Origin: Micromonospora echinospora
Lineage (GTDB): Bacteria; Actinomycetota; Actinomycetes; Mycobacteriales; Micromonosporaceae
Length of the DNA: 64,000 nt
Direction of reading: 5' to 3'
Assembly (NCBI RefSeq): GCF_014203425.1
Contig: NZ_JACHJC010000001.1
Span: 5,730,001 to 5,794,000, forward strand
Under the pieces are notes generated by a model. The model was not told where the DNA came from. It searched no databases and saw only the letters and a program-made list of their open reading frames with translations. Each line of letters opens with the position of its first letter. The stretch's first letter is position 1. A program made the position numbers and the translations under genes. Below, piece after piece: positions 8,289 through 15,364 of this stretch.

Positions 8289-8795
8289 TCAGGCGGCTGC
8301 CGCTCCGGGCCGCGACGGCGGGGAGTCGGACGCGCCGCGCCGCAGGGGCCGGGGCAGGCCGTCGAGCGCCGGCTGGTGCGCCAGGCCGAGCGCGGTCTCC
8401 ACCACTGTCACGAACTCCTCGGCGGCGCGCAGCAGGTCGTCGGCCTCCCGGGCGGTGACCACGCGGGGGATGCCGGCCTCGGCGGCGGCCCGCTTGCTCG
8501 CGCCGGCCGCGAAGTAGGCGGCCCACTCGTCCAGCTCGGGGGCGACGGTGGCGAGCAGCACCCAGACGCTGGTGATCCGGTTCCGGCGGGTGGGCGCGGG
8601 GCGGGCCCGGGCCGCGAGCACGGCGGCGGCGGCGCGCAGCGCCGCGAGGTGGGCGGCGGCGTACCGGAGGCCGTCGGGACGGGTGCGGGCGGCCTCGGCC
8701 AGCCCGTCGCGGGCCACCGCGAGCAACTGGGCGGGGGTGCGGTGCGGCAGCACGTGCGCGGGCACCGTGGGCGCCTGGGCCGGACTGGTCGGCAT
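8289..8795 (-). CDS. SAV_6107-family HEPN domain protein
   Basis: A 168-residue helical protein matching the SAV_6107 HEPN family (LLAVARDGLAEAA, RYAAAHLAALRAAAAVLA, PELDEWAAYFAAGASKRAAAEAG, READDLLRAAEEF). R44 and H49 form an RX4H motif, the signature of RNA-cleaving HEPN domains, although catalysis is not proven for this family. The ATG at 8795 follows a GGAGGAG site; the frame is open further upstream but has no better start. It is the first gene of the mutasome locus, reading toward imuA, imuB and dnaE2, which suggests a damage-response role. A strong hairpin after its stop separates it from imuA. Confidence 0.85.
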   Translation of the reverse strand: MPTSPAQAPTVPAHVLPHRTPAQLLAVARDGLAEAARTRPDGLRYAAAHLAALRAAAAVLAARARPAPTRRNRITSVWVLLATVAPELDEWAAYFAAGASKRAAAEAGIPRVVTAREADDLLRAAEEFVTVVETALGLAHQPALDGLPRPLRRGASDSPPSRPGAAAA

Positions 8796-8959
8796 GGGTC
8801 TCTCCTCCGCGTGTGGCCGGGGCGGGCGGTCGCGCGACGGAAAACCGTCGCCCGGTCGCCCGGAGCGGTCGGTGCGGAGGAAGACGCACCTTGAGGTGGC
8901 TGGCCGGCCGGGTGTGGACGCTTCCCCACACCCACCCCCGGCCGGCGTACCGGCGGGTC

Positions 8960-8998
8960 CGTCGCCCGCCGCCCGGGGGTCGTGGGCGGCGGGCGACG
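8960..8998. repeat. 15-bp perfect inverted repeat in the mutasome leader
   Basis: CGTCGCCCGCCGCCC (8960-8974) and its exact complement (8984-8998) flank a 9-base loop. It is one of the strongest hairpins in the window and lies between the SOS box and the HEPN start, so it would be present in the leader RNA. Confidence 0.65.
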
Positions 8999-9190
8999 AC
9001 CTGCCTGACGGGCCCGGACTCGCGACTGTCCGAACCCGGTGCGGCCCGCGGTGCCGCACCTCCCGGAAACCGGTGCCGCGAAACACCGTCTCCGGAGCGT
9101 TCGACGGGTGCGCGACCGGCTCGAACCGGGGCCGGTCAGCCGGGGAGCTGAGCCGATGCCGTTCGGACTGGGCCGAACTTCGAACCGGAA

Positions 9191-9206
9191 TCGAACACTC
9201 GTTCTA
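9191..9206. promoter_or_regulatory. LexA (SOS) box
   Basis: TCGAAC-ACTC-GTTCTA matches the actinobacterial SOS consensus TCGAAC-N4-GTTCGA in 11 of 12 half-site positions. It sits in the divergent region between the HEPN gene and ybaK. The linked mutasome genes make the minus-strand operon the likely target, although it is 396 bp from the HEPN start and only 117 bp from the ybaK start. On the minus strand CTGTCAGGG lies just upstream, resembling the TTGTCRGTG element of PafBC-type promoters; I give that low weight because no TAnnnT follows at the expected distance. Confidence 0.7.
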
Positions 9207-9322
9207 ACTACCCTGACAGTACACCTCCCCCCCGACGAAAACGCAACGTGTGACGCGCCGAGGACACACGGGAGGCCACGGCCCCCGGCGGGGCCGTACC
9301 GGGGTGAGGGAAGAATGGGGTC

Positions 9323-9811
9323 ATGCAGCCACACCCGAACGTGCAGGCGGTGCAGCGCGCGCTCGACGAGGCGGGCGCGCGGGACGGATCGGGCGAGGCC
9401 AGCCTCGTCCGACTGCTGCCCGACGCGGTGCACACCGCCGCCGCCGCGGCCGAGGCGCTCGGCGTCGCCGTCGGCGCCATCGCCAACTCGCTGATCTTCG
9501 ACGCGGACGGCGCGCCGCTGCTGGTGCTCACCTCCGGCGCGCACCGGGTGGACACCGCCGGGCTCGCTGCCACGCTGGGCGTGACCCGGCTGCGCCGGGC
9601 CACCCCGGAATTCGTCAAGCAGCACACCGGGCAGGTGATCGGCGGCGTCGCCCCGGTCGGCCACCCCGCGCCGCTGCGCACCGTCGTCGACACCGCCCTG
9701 ACCGGGTACGACGAGGTGTGGGCGGCCGGCGGCGTACCCCGGGCGGTGTTCCCCACCACGTACGCGGAACTGCTGCGGATCACCGCCGGCGCTCCGGCCG
9801 AGGTGGCGTGA
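9323..9811 (+). CDS. YbaK/EbsC-family aminoacyl-tRNA deacylase
   Basis: A 162-residue YbaK/ProX-domain protein. The family removes mischarged amino acids from tRNA. Typical segments are AEALGVAVGAIANSLIF, LLVLTSGAHRVDTAGLAATLG, and the conserved FVKQHTGQVIGGVAPVGH loop containing the substrate-site Gly-x-x-Pro. The fold is complete and cytoplasmic. It is the first gene of a tightly coupled plus-strand run: its TGA overlaps the GTG of the CrtA-like gene (GTGA). Its presence at the head of a carotenoid operon looks accidental rather than functional. Confidence 0.88.
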   Translation: MQPHPNVQAVQRALDEAGARDGSGEASLVRLLPDAVHTAAAAAEALGVAVGAIANSLIFDADGAPLLVLTSGAHRVDTAGLAATLGVTRLRRATPEFVKQHTGQVIGGVAPVGHPAPLRTVVDTALTGYDEVWAAGGVPRAVFPTTYAELLRITAGAPAEVA

Positions 9812-10536
9812 ACCCCGAACTCGTCACGCTGCACGTGTGGCGTGTGCCCCGACGGGCCGTACCCGGTGTGCTGGCCCGGATGGCCACCCACCCGGCGCGG
9901 CTGCGCCGCCTGCCCGGCGTCCGCTTCGCCAAGCTGCTCGGCACCGGGACCGGCACCGGATTCGGCCCCGGCGACGCCGACCTGACCCGGTGGGCCGCGC
10001 TCGTGGTCTGGGACTCCCCCGCCGACGCGGCCGGCTTCGACGCCTCCCCGGTCGCCCGGTCCTGGGCCCGGATCGCCCGCGCCGCGGTACGGGTCGAGCT
10101 GCGCCCGCTGACCAGCCGCGGCCGGTGGTCCGGCCGGGAGCCGTTCGGCGCGCCGTCGGGCGGACGGGTCACCGGGCCGGTGCTGGCGCTGACCCGGGCC
10201 CGGCTGCGGACCCGCCGGGCGGCCACGTTCTGGCGGGCGATCCCCCCGGTCGCCGCCGAGCTGCACACCGCGCCCGGCCTGCTCGCCCGCTTCGGCGTCG
10301 GCGAGGCGCCGCTGGGCTGGCAGGGCACGGTGAGCGTGTGGCGCGACCCGGCGGACCTGGTCGCGTTCGCGTACCGTTCCCCCGAGCACCGCGCCGCGAT
10401 CACCCGCACCCCCACCGAGGGCTGGTACGCGGAGGAACTGTTCGCGCGGTTCGCGGTGGGCGACGTGGCCGGCGACCGCACGGTGCTCGGCTGGGCCGCC
10501 GAGGACGACCCGGAAACAGCGAGAGGGTACGCATGA
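9808..10536 (+). CDS. CrtA-like carotenoid oxygenase (spheroidene monooxygenase family)
   Basis: A 242-residue protein of the spheroidene monooxygenase (CrtA) family, heme-dependent oxygenases that add hydroxyl or keto groups at C-2/C-2' of acyclic carotenoid ends. Diagnostic segments are LPGVRFAKLLGTGTGTGF (about residues 32-50), the WAALVVWDSPADAAGF stretch, and LRPLTSRGRWSGREPF (about 97-112). The GTG start at 9808 overlaps the ybaK stop; the next gene starts inside its own stop (ATGA). Neighbouring CruF-like, glycosyltransferase and CrtD-like genes support a role at a hydroxylated psi end. The exact product is inferred only. Confidence 0.8.
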   Translation: MNPELVTLHVWRVPRRAVPGVLARMATHPARLRRLPGVRFAKLLGTGTGTGFGPGDADLTRWAALVVWDSPADAAGFDASPVARSWARIARAAVRVELRPLTSRGRWSGREPFGAPSGGRVTGPVLALTRARLRTRRAATFWRAIPPVAAELHTAPGLLARFGVGEAPLGWQGTVSVWRDPADLVAFAYRSPEHRAAITRTPTEGWYAEELFARFAVGDVAGDRTVLGWAAEDDPETARGYA

Positions 10537-11087
10537 GGCTGGTGCGGTGGACGCCGGACGACCTGGTCCGGCGGCTGGACGACGTGGTGGCCGTCTACGG
10601 CGAGGCGATGGGCTACCGGCCCGACCTGCTGGAGGCCCGCCGCGGCTACATCGCCACCCACGTACGCCGGCCCGGCTTCCGCGCCGTCGCCAGCCTGACC
10701 AGCGAGGGACACCTGGCCGGCTTCGGGTACGGCTACCGGGGCGCCACCGGGCAGTGGTGGCATGACCAGGTGCACCGGGCGCTGAACGCGCAGGCCCGGC
10801 AGCGCTGGCTCACCCACCCGTTCGAGGTGGTCGAGCTGCACGTCCGCCCGCCCGCGCAGGGGCACGGCCTGGGCGCCCGCCAGTTGCGCGCGCTGCTCGC
10901 CGTGGCCGAGGGCGACACCACGCTGCTGTCCACCCCGGAGGCCGACGAGGAGAAGTCCCGGGCCTGGCGGCTGTACCGCCGGTTCGGTTTCGTCGACGTC
11001 CTGCGCCACTTCCACTTCCCCGGCGACGAGCGGCCGTTCGGCGTGCTCGGCCGGGACCTGCCGCTGCCCCCGCCGGACGAGTCATGA
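10533..11087 (+). CDS. GNAT family N-acetyltransferase
   Basis: A 184-residue GNAT protein: an N-terminal strand/helix part, then VVELHVRPPAQGHGLGARQLRALL (about residues 101-124), which contains the acetyl-CoA-binding Q-G-x-G-x-G/A loop, and the C-terminal SRAWRLYRRFGFVDV motif. The start ATG overlaps the stop of the CrtA-like gene, and its own stop overlaps the start of the CruF-like gene, so it is embedded in the carotenoid operon. A substrate is not evident; it could act on an unrelated amine, or modify a sugar or pigment. Confidence 0.82.
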   Translation: MRLVRWTPDDLVRRLDDVVAVYGEAMGYRPDLLEARRGYIATHVRRPGFRAVASLTSEGHLAGFGYGYRGATGQWWHDQVHRALNAQARQRWLTHPFEVVELHVRPPAQGHGLGARQLRALLAVAEGDTTLLSTPEADEEKSRAWRLYRRFGFVDVLRHFHFPGDERPFGVLGRDLPLPPPDES

Positions 11088-11887
11088 AAGCCCGGTTGCC
11101 CTGGGCGCTGCTGGCCGCGCTGATCCTCGCCCAGATCTGCTACCCGCTCACCGGCGGCGCGACCCGGGCCGGGCTGACAGTGGCCACCGTGGTGCTCGGC
11201 TGGCTGCTCTCGGTCGGCCACGCGCTGCTCACCCGCGGCGCCCGTACCGCCGCCGCGCTCGTCGCGGTCGTCACCGGCGGCGGGTTCGCGGTGGAGGCGA
11301 TCGGCGTGGCCACCGGCTTCCCGTTCGGCACCTACGACTACTCCGGCGAGCTGGGCCCGAAGCTGGCCGGGGTGCCGCTGATCATCCCGCTCGCCTGGAC
11401 CTGGATGGCCTGGCCGGCGTGGCTCACCGCGGTCCGGCTCGTCCGCTCCCGCCTCGCCCGGATCGCGCTCTCGGCGGTGGGCCTGGCCGCCTGGGACCTG
11501 TTCCTCGACCCGCAGATGGTGGCCGAGGGCTACTGGACCTGGCTCGACGCCACCCCGGCGCTGCCCGGGCTACCCGGCATTCCGGTCAGCAACTACCTGG
11601 GCTGGCTGGGCTTCGCGGTGCTGCTGGCGATCGCGCTGCGCCCGCTCGCCGGGCCGTCGGTGGACCGGGTCGACGGCCGGGACGCGCCGATGTTCGCGCT
11701 CTACCTCTGGACGTACGCCTCCAGCGTGCTGGCGCACGCGGTGTTCCTGCGGCTGCCGGCGTCGGCGCTGTGGGGCGCGGCCGGGATGGCGGTGGCGGCG
11801 GTGCCGCTGGCGGTGACGCTGTGGCGGGCCCGCCGGGACCGGGCCGCCGAGCCGGAGCCGGCGCCGCGCGTCGACGCCCCGGCATGA
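11084..11887 (+). CDS. Carotenoid biosynthesis protein, CruF-like 1',2'-hydratase
   Basis: A 267-residue integral membrane protein with about seven hydrophobic segments, of the family containing CruF and bacterioruberin hydratases. These add water to the psi end of carotenoids to give 1'-hydroxy products. Conserved pieces include FAVEAIGVATGFPFGTYDYS (about 67-86), LGPKLAGVPLIIPLAWTWM, AWDLFLDPQMVAEGYWTW and GIPVSNYLGWL. It is coupled to its neighbours by ATGA overlaps on both sides. Function follows from family and context. Confidence 0.85.
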   Translation: MKARLPWALLAALILAQICYPLTGGATRAGLTVATVVLGWLLSVGHALLTRGARTAAALVAVVTGGGFAVEAIGVATGFPFGTYDYSGELGPKLAGVPLIIPLAWTWMAWPAWLTAVRLVRSRLARIALSAVGLAAWDLFLDPQMVAEGYWTWLDATPALPGLPGIPVSNYLGWLGFAVLLAIALRPLAGPSVDRVDGRDAPMFALYLWTYASSVLAHAVFLRLPASALWGAAGMAVAAVPLAVTLWRARRDRAAEPEPAPRVDAPA

Positions 11888-13011
11888 TCGCCGCCCTCGC
11901 GCTGGCCGTGGCGGTCGCCGCGCTCACCGGGCACACGCTCGTCAACGCGTACGCCTGGCTGCGCCGCCCCACCGCCGGCCCGGCCGAGGTGACCGAGCCG
12001 GTGGCGGTGCTGCTGCCGCTGCGCGACGAGGCCGAGCGGGTCACCCCGTGCCTGCGCGCGCTGCTGGCCCAGCGCGGGGTGCCGGACCTGCGGATCGTGG
12101 TGCTCGACGACGGATCGACCGACGGCACCGCCGACGTGGTCCGCGCGGTGGCCGATGACGATCCCCGTCTCACGCTGCTCACCGGCGTCGCCCCGCCGCC
12201 CGGCTGGCTGGGCAAGCCGCACGCCTGCTGGCAGCTCGCCACCCGTACCGCCCCGGAGCCGACGGTGCTGGCCTTCGTCGACGCGGACGTGGTGCTCACC
12301 CCGTACGCGGTGGCGGCGGCCGTGACCGAGTTGCGCGCGGCTGATGCGGCGCTGCTGTCGCCGTACCCCCGGATCGTGGTGCGGACGGCGGCCGACCGGC
12401 TGGTGCAGCCGCTGCTGCAGTGGTTGTGGCTGACGTTCCTGCCGCTGCGCGCGATGGAGCGCTCGCGGCGGCCCTCCCTCGCGGCGGCGGGCGGGCAGTT
12501 CCTGGTCCTGGACCGGGCCGGCTACCTGCGGGCCGGCGGGCACGCGGCGGTGGCCGACAAGGTGCTGGAGGACATCGAGCTGGCCCGGGCGGTGAAACGG
12601 GCCGGCGGGCGGATCGCGCTCGCCGACGGGTCCCGGCTGGCGTCCTGCCGGATGTACGACACCTGGCCGCAGCTGCGCGACGGCTACACCAAGTCGCTGT
12701 GGGCGACGTTCGGGCATCCCACCGCCGCGGCGGCCGTGCTGGCGCTGCTGGTCGCGCTCTACGTCGCGCCGCCGCTGCTGGCCCTCGGGGCGCTGCTGGC
12801 CGGCGCGCCGGTGGTGGCCGCGGTGGCGTTCCTGGCCTACCTGGCCGGGGTCGCCGGGCGGGTGGCGAGCGCGCGGGCCACCGGCGGGCGGGCGTGGCCC
12901 GACGCGCTGGCACACCCCGTGTCGGTCGTGGTCCTCGGTTGGCTGACCGTCCGGTCGTACCATCTGCGGAAGCGACGCCGGCTCACCTGGCGGGGTCGCC
13001 CGGTCACCTAG
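11884..13011 (+). CDS. Family 2 glycosyltransferase, probable carotenoid glycosyltransferase
   Basis: A 375-residue membrane-anchored GT-A glycosyltransferase. An N-terminal hydrophobic segment is followed by the nucleotide-sugar region (VAVLLPLRDEAERV, RIVVLDDGSTDGTADVV), the metal-binding FVDADV, the acceptor region (LEDIELARAVKRAGG), and three C-terminal membrane helices after about residue 275. The layout is that of CruG/CrtQ-type enzymes that glycosylate hydroxylated carotenoids. Its ATG lies in the stop of the CruF-like gene, and crtD follows after 12 bases. Whether the 1' or 2' hydroxyl is the acceptor cannot be read from sequence. Confidence 0.82.
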   Translation: MIAALALAVAVAALTGHTLVNAYAWLRRPTAGPAEVTEPVAVLLPLRDEAERVTPCLRALLAQRGVPDLRIVVLDDGSTDGTADVVRAVADDDPRLTLLTGVAPPPGWLGKPHACWQLATRTAPEPTVLAFVDADVVLTPYAVAAAVTELRAADAALLSPYPRIVVRTAADRLVQPLLQWLWLTFLPLRAMERSRRPSLAAAGGQFLVLDRAGYLRAGGHAAVADKVLEDIELARAVKRAGGRIALADGSRLASCRMYDTWPQLRDGYTKSLWATFGHPTAAAAVLALLVALYVAPPLLALGALLAGAPVVAAVAFLAYLAGVAGRVASARATGGRAWPDALAHPVSVVVLGWLTVRSYHLRKRRRLTWRGRPVT

Positions 13012-13023
13012 GAGGGGCACGCC

Positions 13024-14511
13024 ATGGCGCGCATCGTGGTCATCGGCGCCGGCGTGGGCGGGCTCGCCGCCGCCGCCCGGCTCGCGGTCACCGGGCACGA
13101 GGTCACCGTCCTCGAACGGGCCGGCACGGTCGGAGGCAAGCTCGGCCGGTACGCCCACCACACCCCGGAGGGGGTGTGGCACTTCGACACCGGGCCGAGC
13201 CTGTTCACCCTGCCGCAGGTCTTCCACGACCTGTTCGAGGCGACCGGCGCGAAGCTCGACGAATACCTCGACGTGGTCCCGCTGGACCCGATCGTGCGGC
13301 ACGTCTTCCCCGGCGGCGGGCCCACGCTCGACTCCTGCGCCGACCCGGACGAGTTCGCCGCCCGGATCGGCGCCGCGTTCGGCGACCGGTCCGCCGCCGA
13401 CTGGCGCGGGCTGTGGCGGCGCGCCGGCCGGGTGTGGGCGGCCTCGCACCGGGACATCCTGCGCCGTACCGTCGACTCGCCCCGCGACCTGGCCGCGCTG
13501 GCCTGGCGGCTGGGCGACCTGGCCGCCATCGGCCCTGGCCGTACGCTGCGCGGGCTGGGCCGCCGCCACCTGTCCGACCCGCGGCTGCGGATGCTGCTGG
13601 ACCGGTACGCCACGTACACCGGCGCCGACCCGCGCCGCGCCCCGGCCGCGCTCGTCGCCGTCCCCTACGCCGAGCTGGCGTACGGCGGCTGGTACCTGCG
13701 CGGCGGGCTGGGCACGCTCGCCGACGCGCTGCTGTCCCGCTGCCTGGACCTCGGCGTGGTGGTACGCACCGACGCCACAGTCACCCGGATCGACGCCGCG
13801 GGCGGCCGGGTGCACGGGGTACGCGTGGCCGGGTCCGCCGCGCCGGTGCCGGCCGACGTGGTGGTCGCCAACGTGGACGCGCTCACCGTCTACCGGAACC
13901 TGCTGCCCGATCCGCGCCGGCTGGCCGCGCTCACCGACCGCAGCCTGGCCGGGTTCGTGCTGCTGCTGGGCGTACGCGGCGACTCCGGGCTGGCCCACCA
14001 CAACGTCTTCTTCCCCCGCGACTACGACGCCGAGTTCGACGCCGTCTTCGGCGACCCGGGTCGCGGGGTGCGGGCCCGCCCGGCGCCCGACCCGACCGTG
14101 TTCGTCACCGCGGCCGACGACCCGGCGGTCCGCCCCGACGGCCACGAGGCGTGGTTCGTGCTCGTCAACGCGCCCCGGCACGGCACCGCCGCGAGCGCTG
14201 TGGACTGGCGGCGGCCCGGCCTGGCCGAGGCGTACGCGGACCGGATCCTCGACGTGCTGGCCGAACGCGGCGCCGATGTGCGCGACCGGCTGGTGTTCCG
14301 GGAGATCCGCACCCCGGCCGACCTGGACGCGGCCACCGGCGCGCCGGGCGGGGCGATCTACGGCACCGCGGGCGGGCTGCTGCGCCCGGCCAACCGGGGT
14401 CCGGTCGCCGGGCTCTGGCTGGTCGGCGGCTCCAGCCACCCCGGCGGCGGCCTGCCCATGGTGACGCTGTCCGCGGAGATCGTCGCCGAGGCGGTCGGCC
14501 CGGCCTGGTGA
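13024..14511 (+). CDS. Phytoene desaturase-family oxidoreductase (CrtD/CrtI type)
   Basis: A 495-residue FAD-dependent carotenoid desaturase. The N-terminal dinucleotide motif is VVIGAGVGGLAAAARLA, followed by ERAGTVGGKLGRY and the DTGPSLFTLP segment typical of this family; the C-terminal FAD motif is GLWLVGGSSHPGGGLPMV. An AGGAGG site precedes the ATG. In this setting, next to CruF-like and glycosyltransferase genes, a CrtD role (3',4'-desaturation of a 1'-hydroxylated end) is more likely than the first CrtI steps, since phytoene synthase and cyclase genes are absent nearby. Last gene of the operon. Confidence 0.85.
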   Translation: MARIVVIGAGVGGLAAAARLAVTGHEVTVLERAGTVGGKLGRYAHHTPEGVWHFDTGPSLFTLPQVFHDLFEATGAKLDEYLDVVPLDPIVRHVFPGGGPTLDSCADPDEFAARIGAAFGDRSAADWRGLWRRAGRVWAASHRDILRRTVDSPRDLAALAWRLGDLAAIGPGRTLRGLGRRHLSDPRLRMLLDRYATYTGADPRRAPAALVAVPYAELAYGGWYLRGGLGTLADALLSRCLDLGVVVRTDATVTRIDAAGGRVHGVRVAGSAAPVPADVVVANVDALTVYRNLLPDPRRLAALTDRSLAGFVLLLGVRGDSGLAHHNVFFPRDYDAEFDAVFGDPGRGVRARPAPDPTVFVTAADDPAVRPDGHEAWFVLVNAPRHGTAASAVDWRRPGLAEAYADRILDVLAERGADVRDRLVFREIRTPADLDAATGAPGGAIYGTAGGLLRPANRGPVAGLWLVGGSSHPGGGLPMVTLSAEIVAEAVGPAW

Positions 14512-14518
14512 GGTGTAA

Positions 14519-14570
14519 GGAAGGGCCCCTTGTTAACGCCTCCGGTAGAGGAAGGGCCCCTTCTTAACGC
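14519..14570. repeat. Two copies of a 21-bp GGAAGGGCCCCTT element
   Basis: GGAAGGGCCCCTTGTTAACGC (first 20 bases shown differ from copy two only at one G/C) lies at 14519-14539 and again at 14550-14570. Each copy contains the palindromic AAGGGCCCCTT core followed by a GTTAAC/CTTAAC tail. They sit between the convergent crtD-like and CDP-alcohol transferase genes and could form a bidirectional terminator. Confidence 0.7.
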
Positions 14571-14630
14571 GGGCAGCCCGCCGCGCGCCGGGCAGCGCGG
14601 GCACGGGCAGCGCGGGCGCGGGCGCGGCGG

Positions 14631-15320
14631 TCAGCCGGCGTCGACAAGGGCGCGGCGGACGGCGGAGAGCAACTGGCCGAGGCCGAACCCGGCGAGCAGC
14701 ACCCAGACCGTGGTGGCCATGGTGATGGTGCCGGCGGTCAGGTCGGCGTCGATCAGGCCGGTGAGCCCGGCGACCAGCAGCCCGACCAGCGCGACGCTGA
14801 CCCGGGTCGGTCGCTCCCCCACTGTCACCGCGCCGATCTCCCGCATCCCGGCCGACACCGCTCGCGCCCGCACGTACTCGTGCAGCCAGGACAGGCCACC
14901 GGCCGCCGCGACCAGCGCGCCCGGCGCGCCGAGCAGCCAGAACGCGATCAGCCAGGCCACCTCGCCGAGCCGGTCGGCGACCGAGTCGTAGACGTAGCCC
15001 AGGCGGGTGGTGCGGCCGGTCGCGACCGCCACCGCGCCGTCGACGCTGTCGGCCACCGCGGCCAGCAGCACGAACAACGCGCCCAGGAACGGTCCGTCGC
15101 CGGGCCGCTCCACGAACAGGGGTACGCAGAAGCAGAGCAGCACCCCGAACACGGTCACCGGGGTGGGACCGACGCGCAGCCGGCCCAGCACGTAACCCAC
15201 GTGGTAGGCGAAGCGCAGCCAGGCACGCACCACCGGCGCGGCGGTACGCGGATCGAAGCCGCCGTGCAGCCGCGCCCACGCCGTCGCGTACTGGTCCCAG
15301 TTCAGCTGTGTGCCCACCAC
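14631..15320 (-). CDS. CDP-alcohol phosphatidyltransferase family protein
   Basis: A 229-residue integral membrane enzyme with about five hydrophobic segments. The CDP-alcohol phosphotransferase signature D-x2-D-G-x2-A...G-x3-D-x3-D appears as DSVDGAVAVATG then RLGYVYDSVADR (about residues 90-117), with the metal-binding Asp residues in place. Such enzymes transfer a phosphatidyl or phosphoalcohol group from a CDP-linked donor. The acceptor is unknown. It is transcribed toward the crtD-like gene, and the AAGGGCCCCTT repeats lie between the two stops. Confidence 0.85.
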   Translation of the reverse strand: MVGTQLNWDQYATAWARLHGGFDPRTAAPVVRAWLRFAYHVGYVLGRLRVGPTPVTVFGVLLCFCVPLFVERPGDGPFLGALFVLLAAVADSVDGAVAVATGRTTRLGYVYDSVADRLGEVAWLIAFWLLGAPGALVAAAGGLSWLHEYVRARAVSAGMREIGAVTVGERPTRVSVALVGLLVAGLTGLIDADLTAGTITMATTVWVLLAGFGLGQLLSAVRRALVDAG

Positions 15321-15364
15321 GGATCAACCGTAGAAGCACGGCGCGGGTGTCGTGTGGCGGGTGG

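Larger units (their letters stand above)
8796..9322. other. Divergent intergenic region, 527 bp, with structured leader
   Basis: This gap separates the minus-strand mutasome locus from the plus-strand ybaK/carotenoid operon. It holds the LexA-type box at 9191-9206 and three strong inverted repeats on the mutasome side: GCGACGG/CCGTCGC with an AAAA loop (8834-8851), GGGTGTGG/CCACACCC (8910-8933), and a 15-bp stem (8960-8998). I see no convincing gene in it. If transcription starts near the LexA box, the HEPN mRNA has a leader of nearly 400 bases. Confidence 0.6.

Noticed and set aside
9207..9232. PafBC-type promoter beside the SOS box
   Set aside because: CTGTCAGGG resembles TTGTCRGTG on the minus strand, but no TAnnnT follows after eight bases. 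Too weak to list.
11701..14439. A 912-codon minus-strand frame across the carotenoid operon
   Set aside because: Same effect of high GC third positions. The plus strand has five well-recognised genes with overlaps and ribosome sites.
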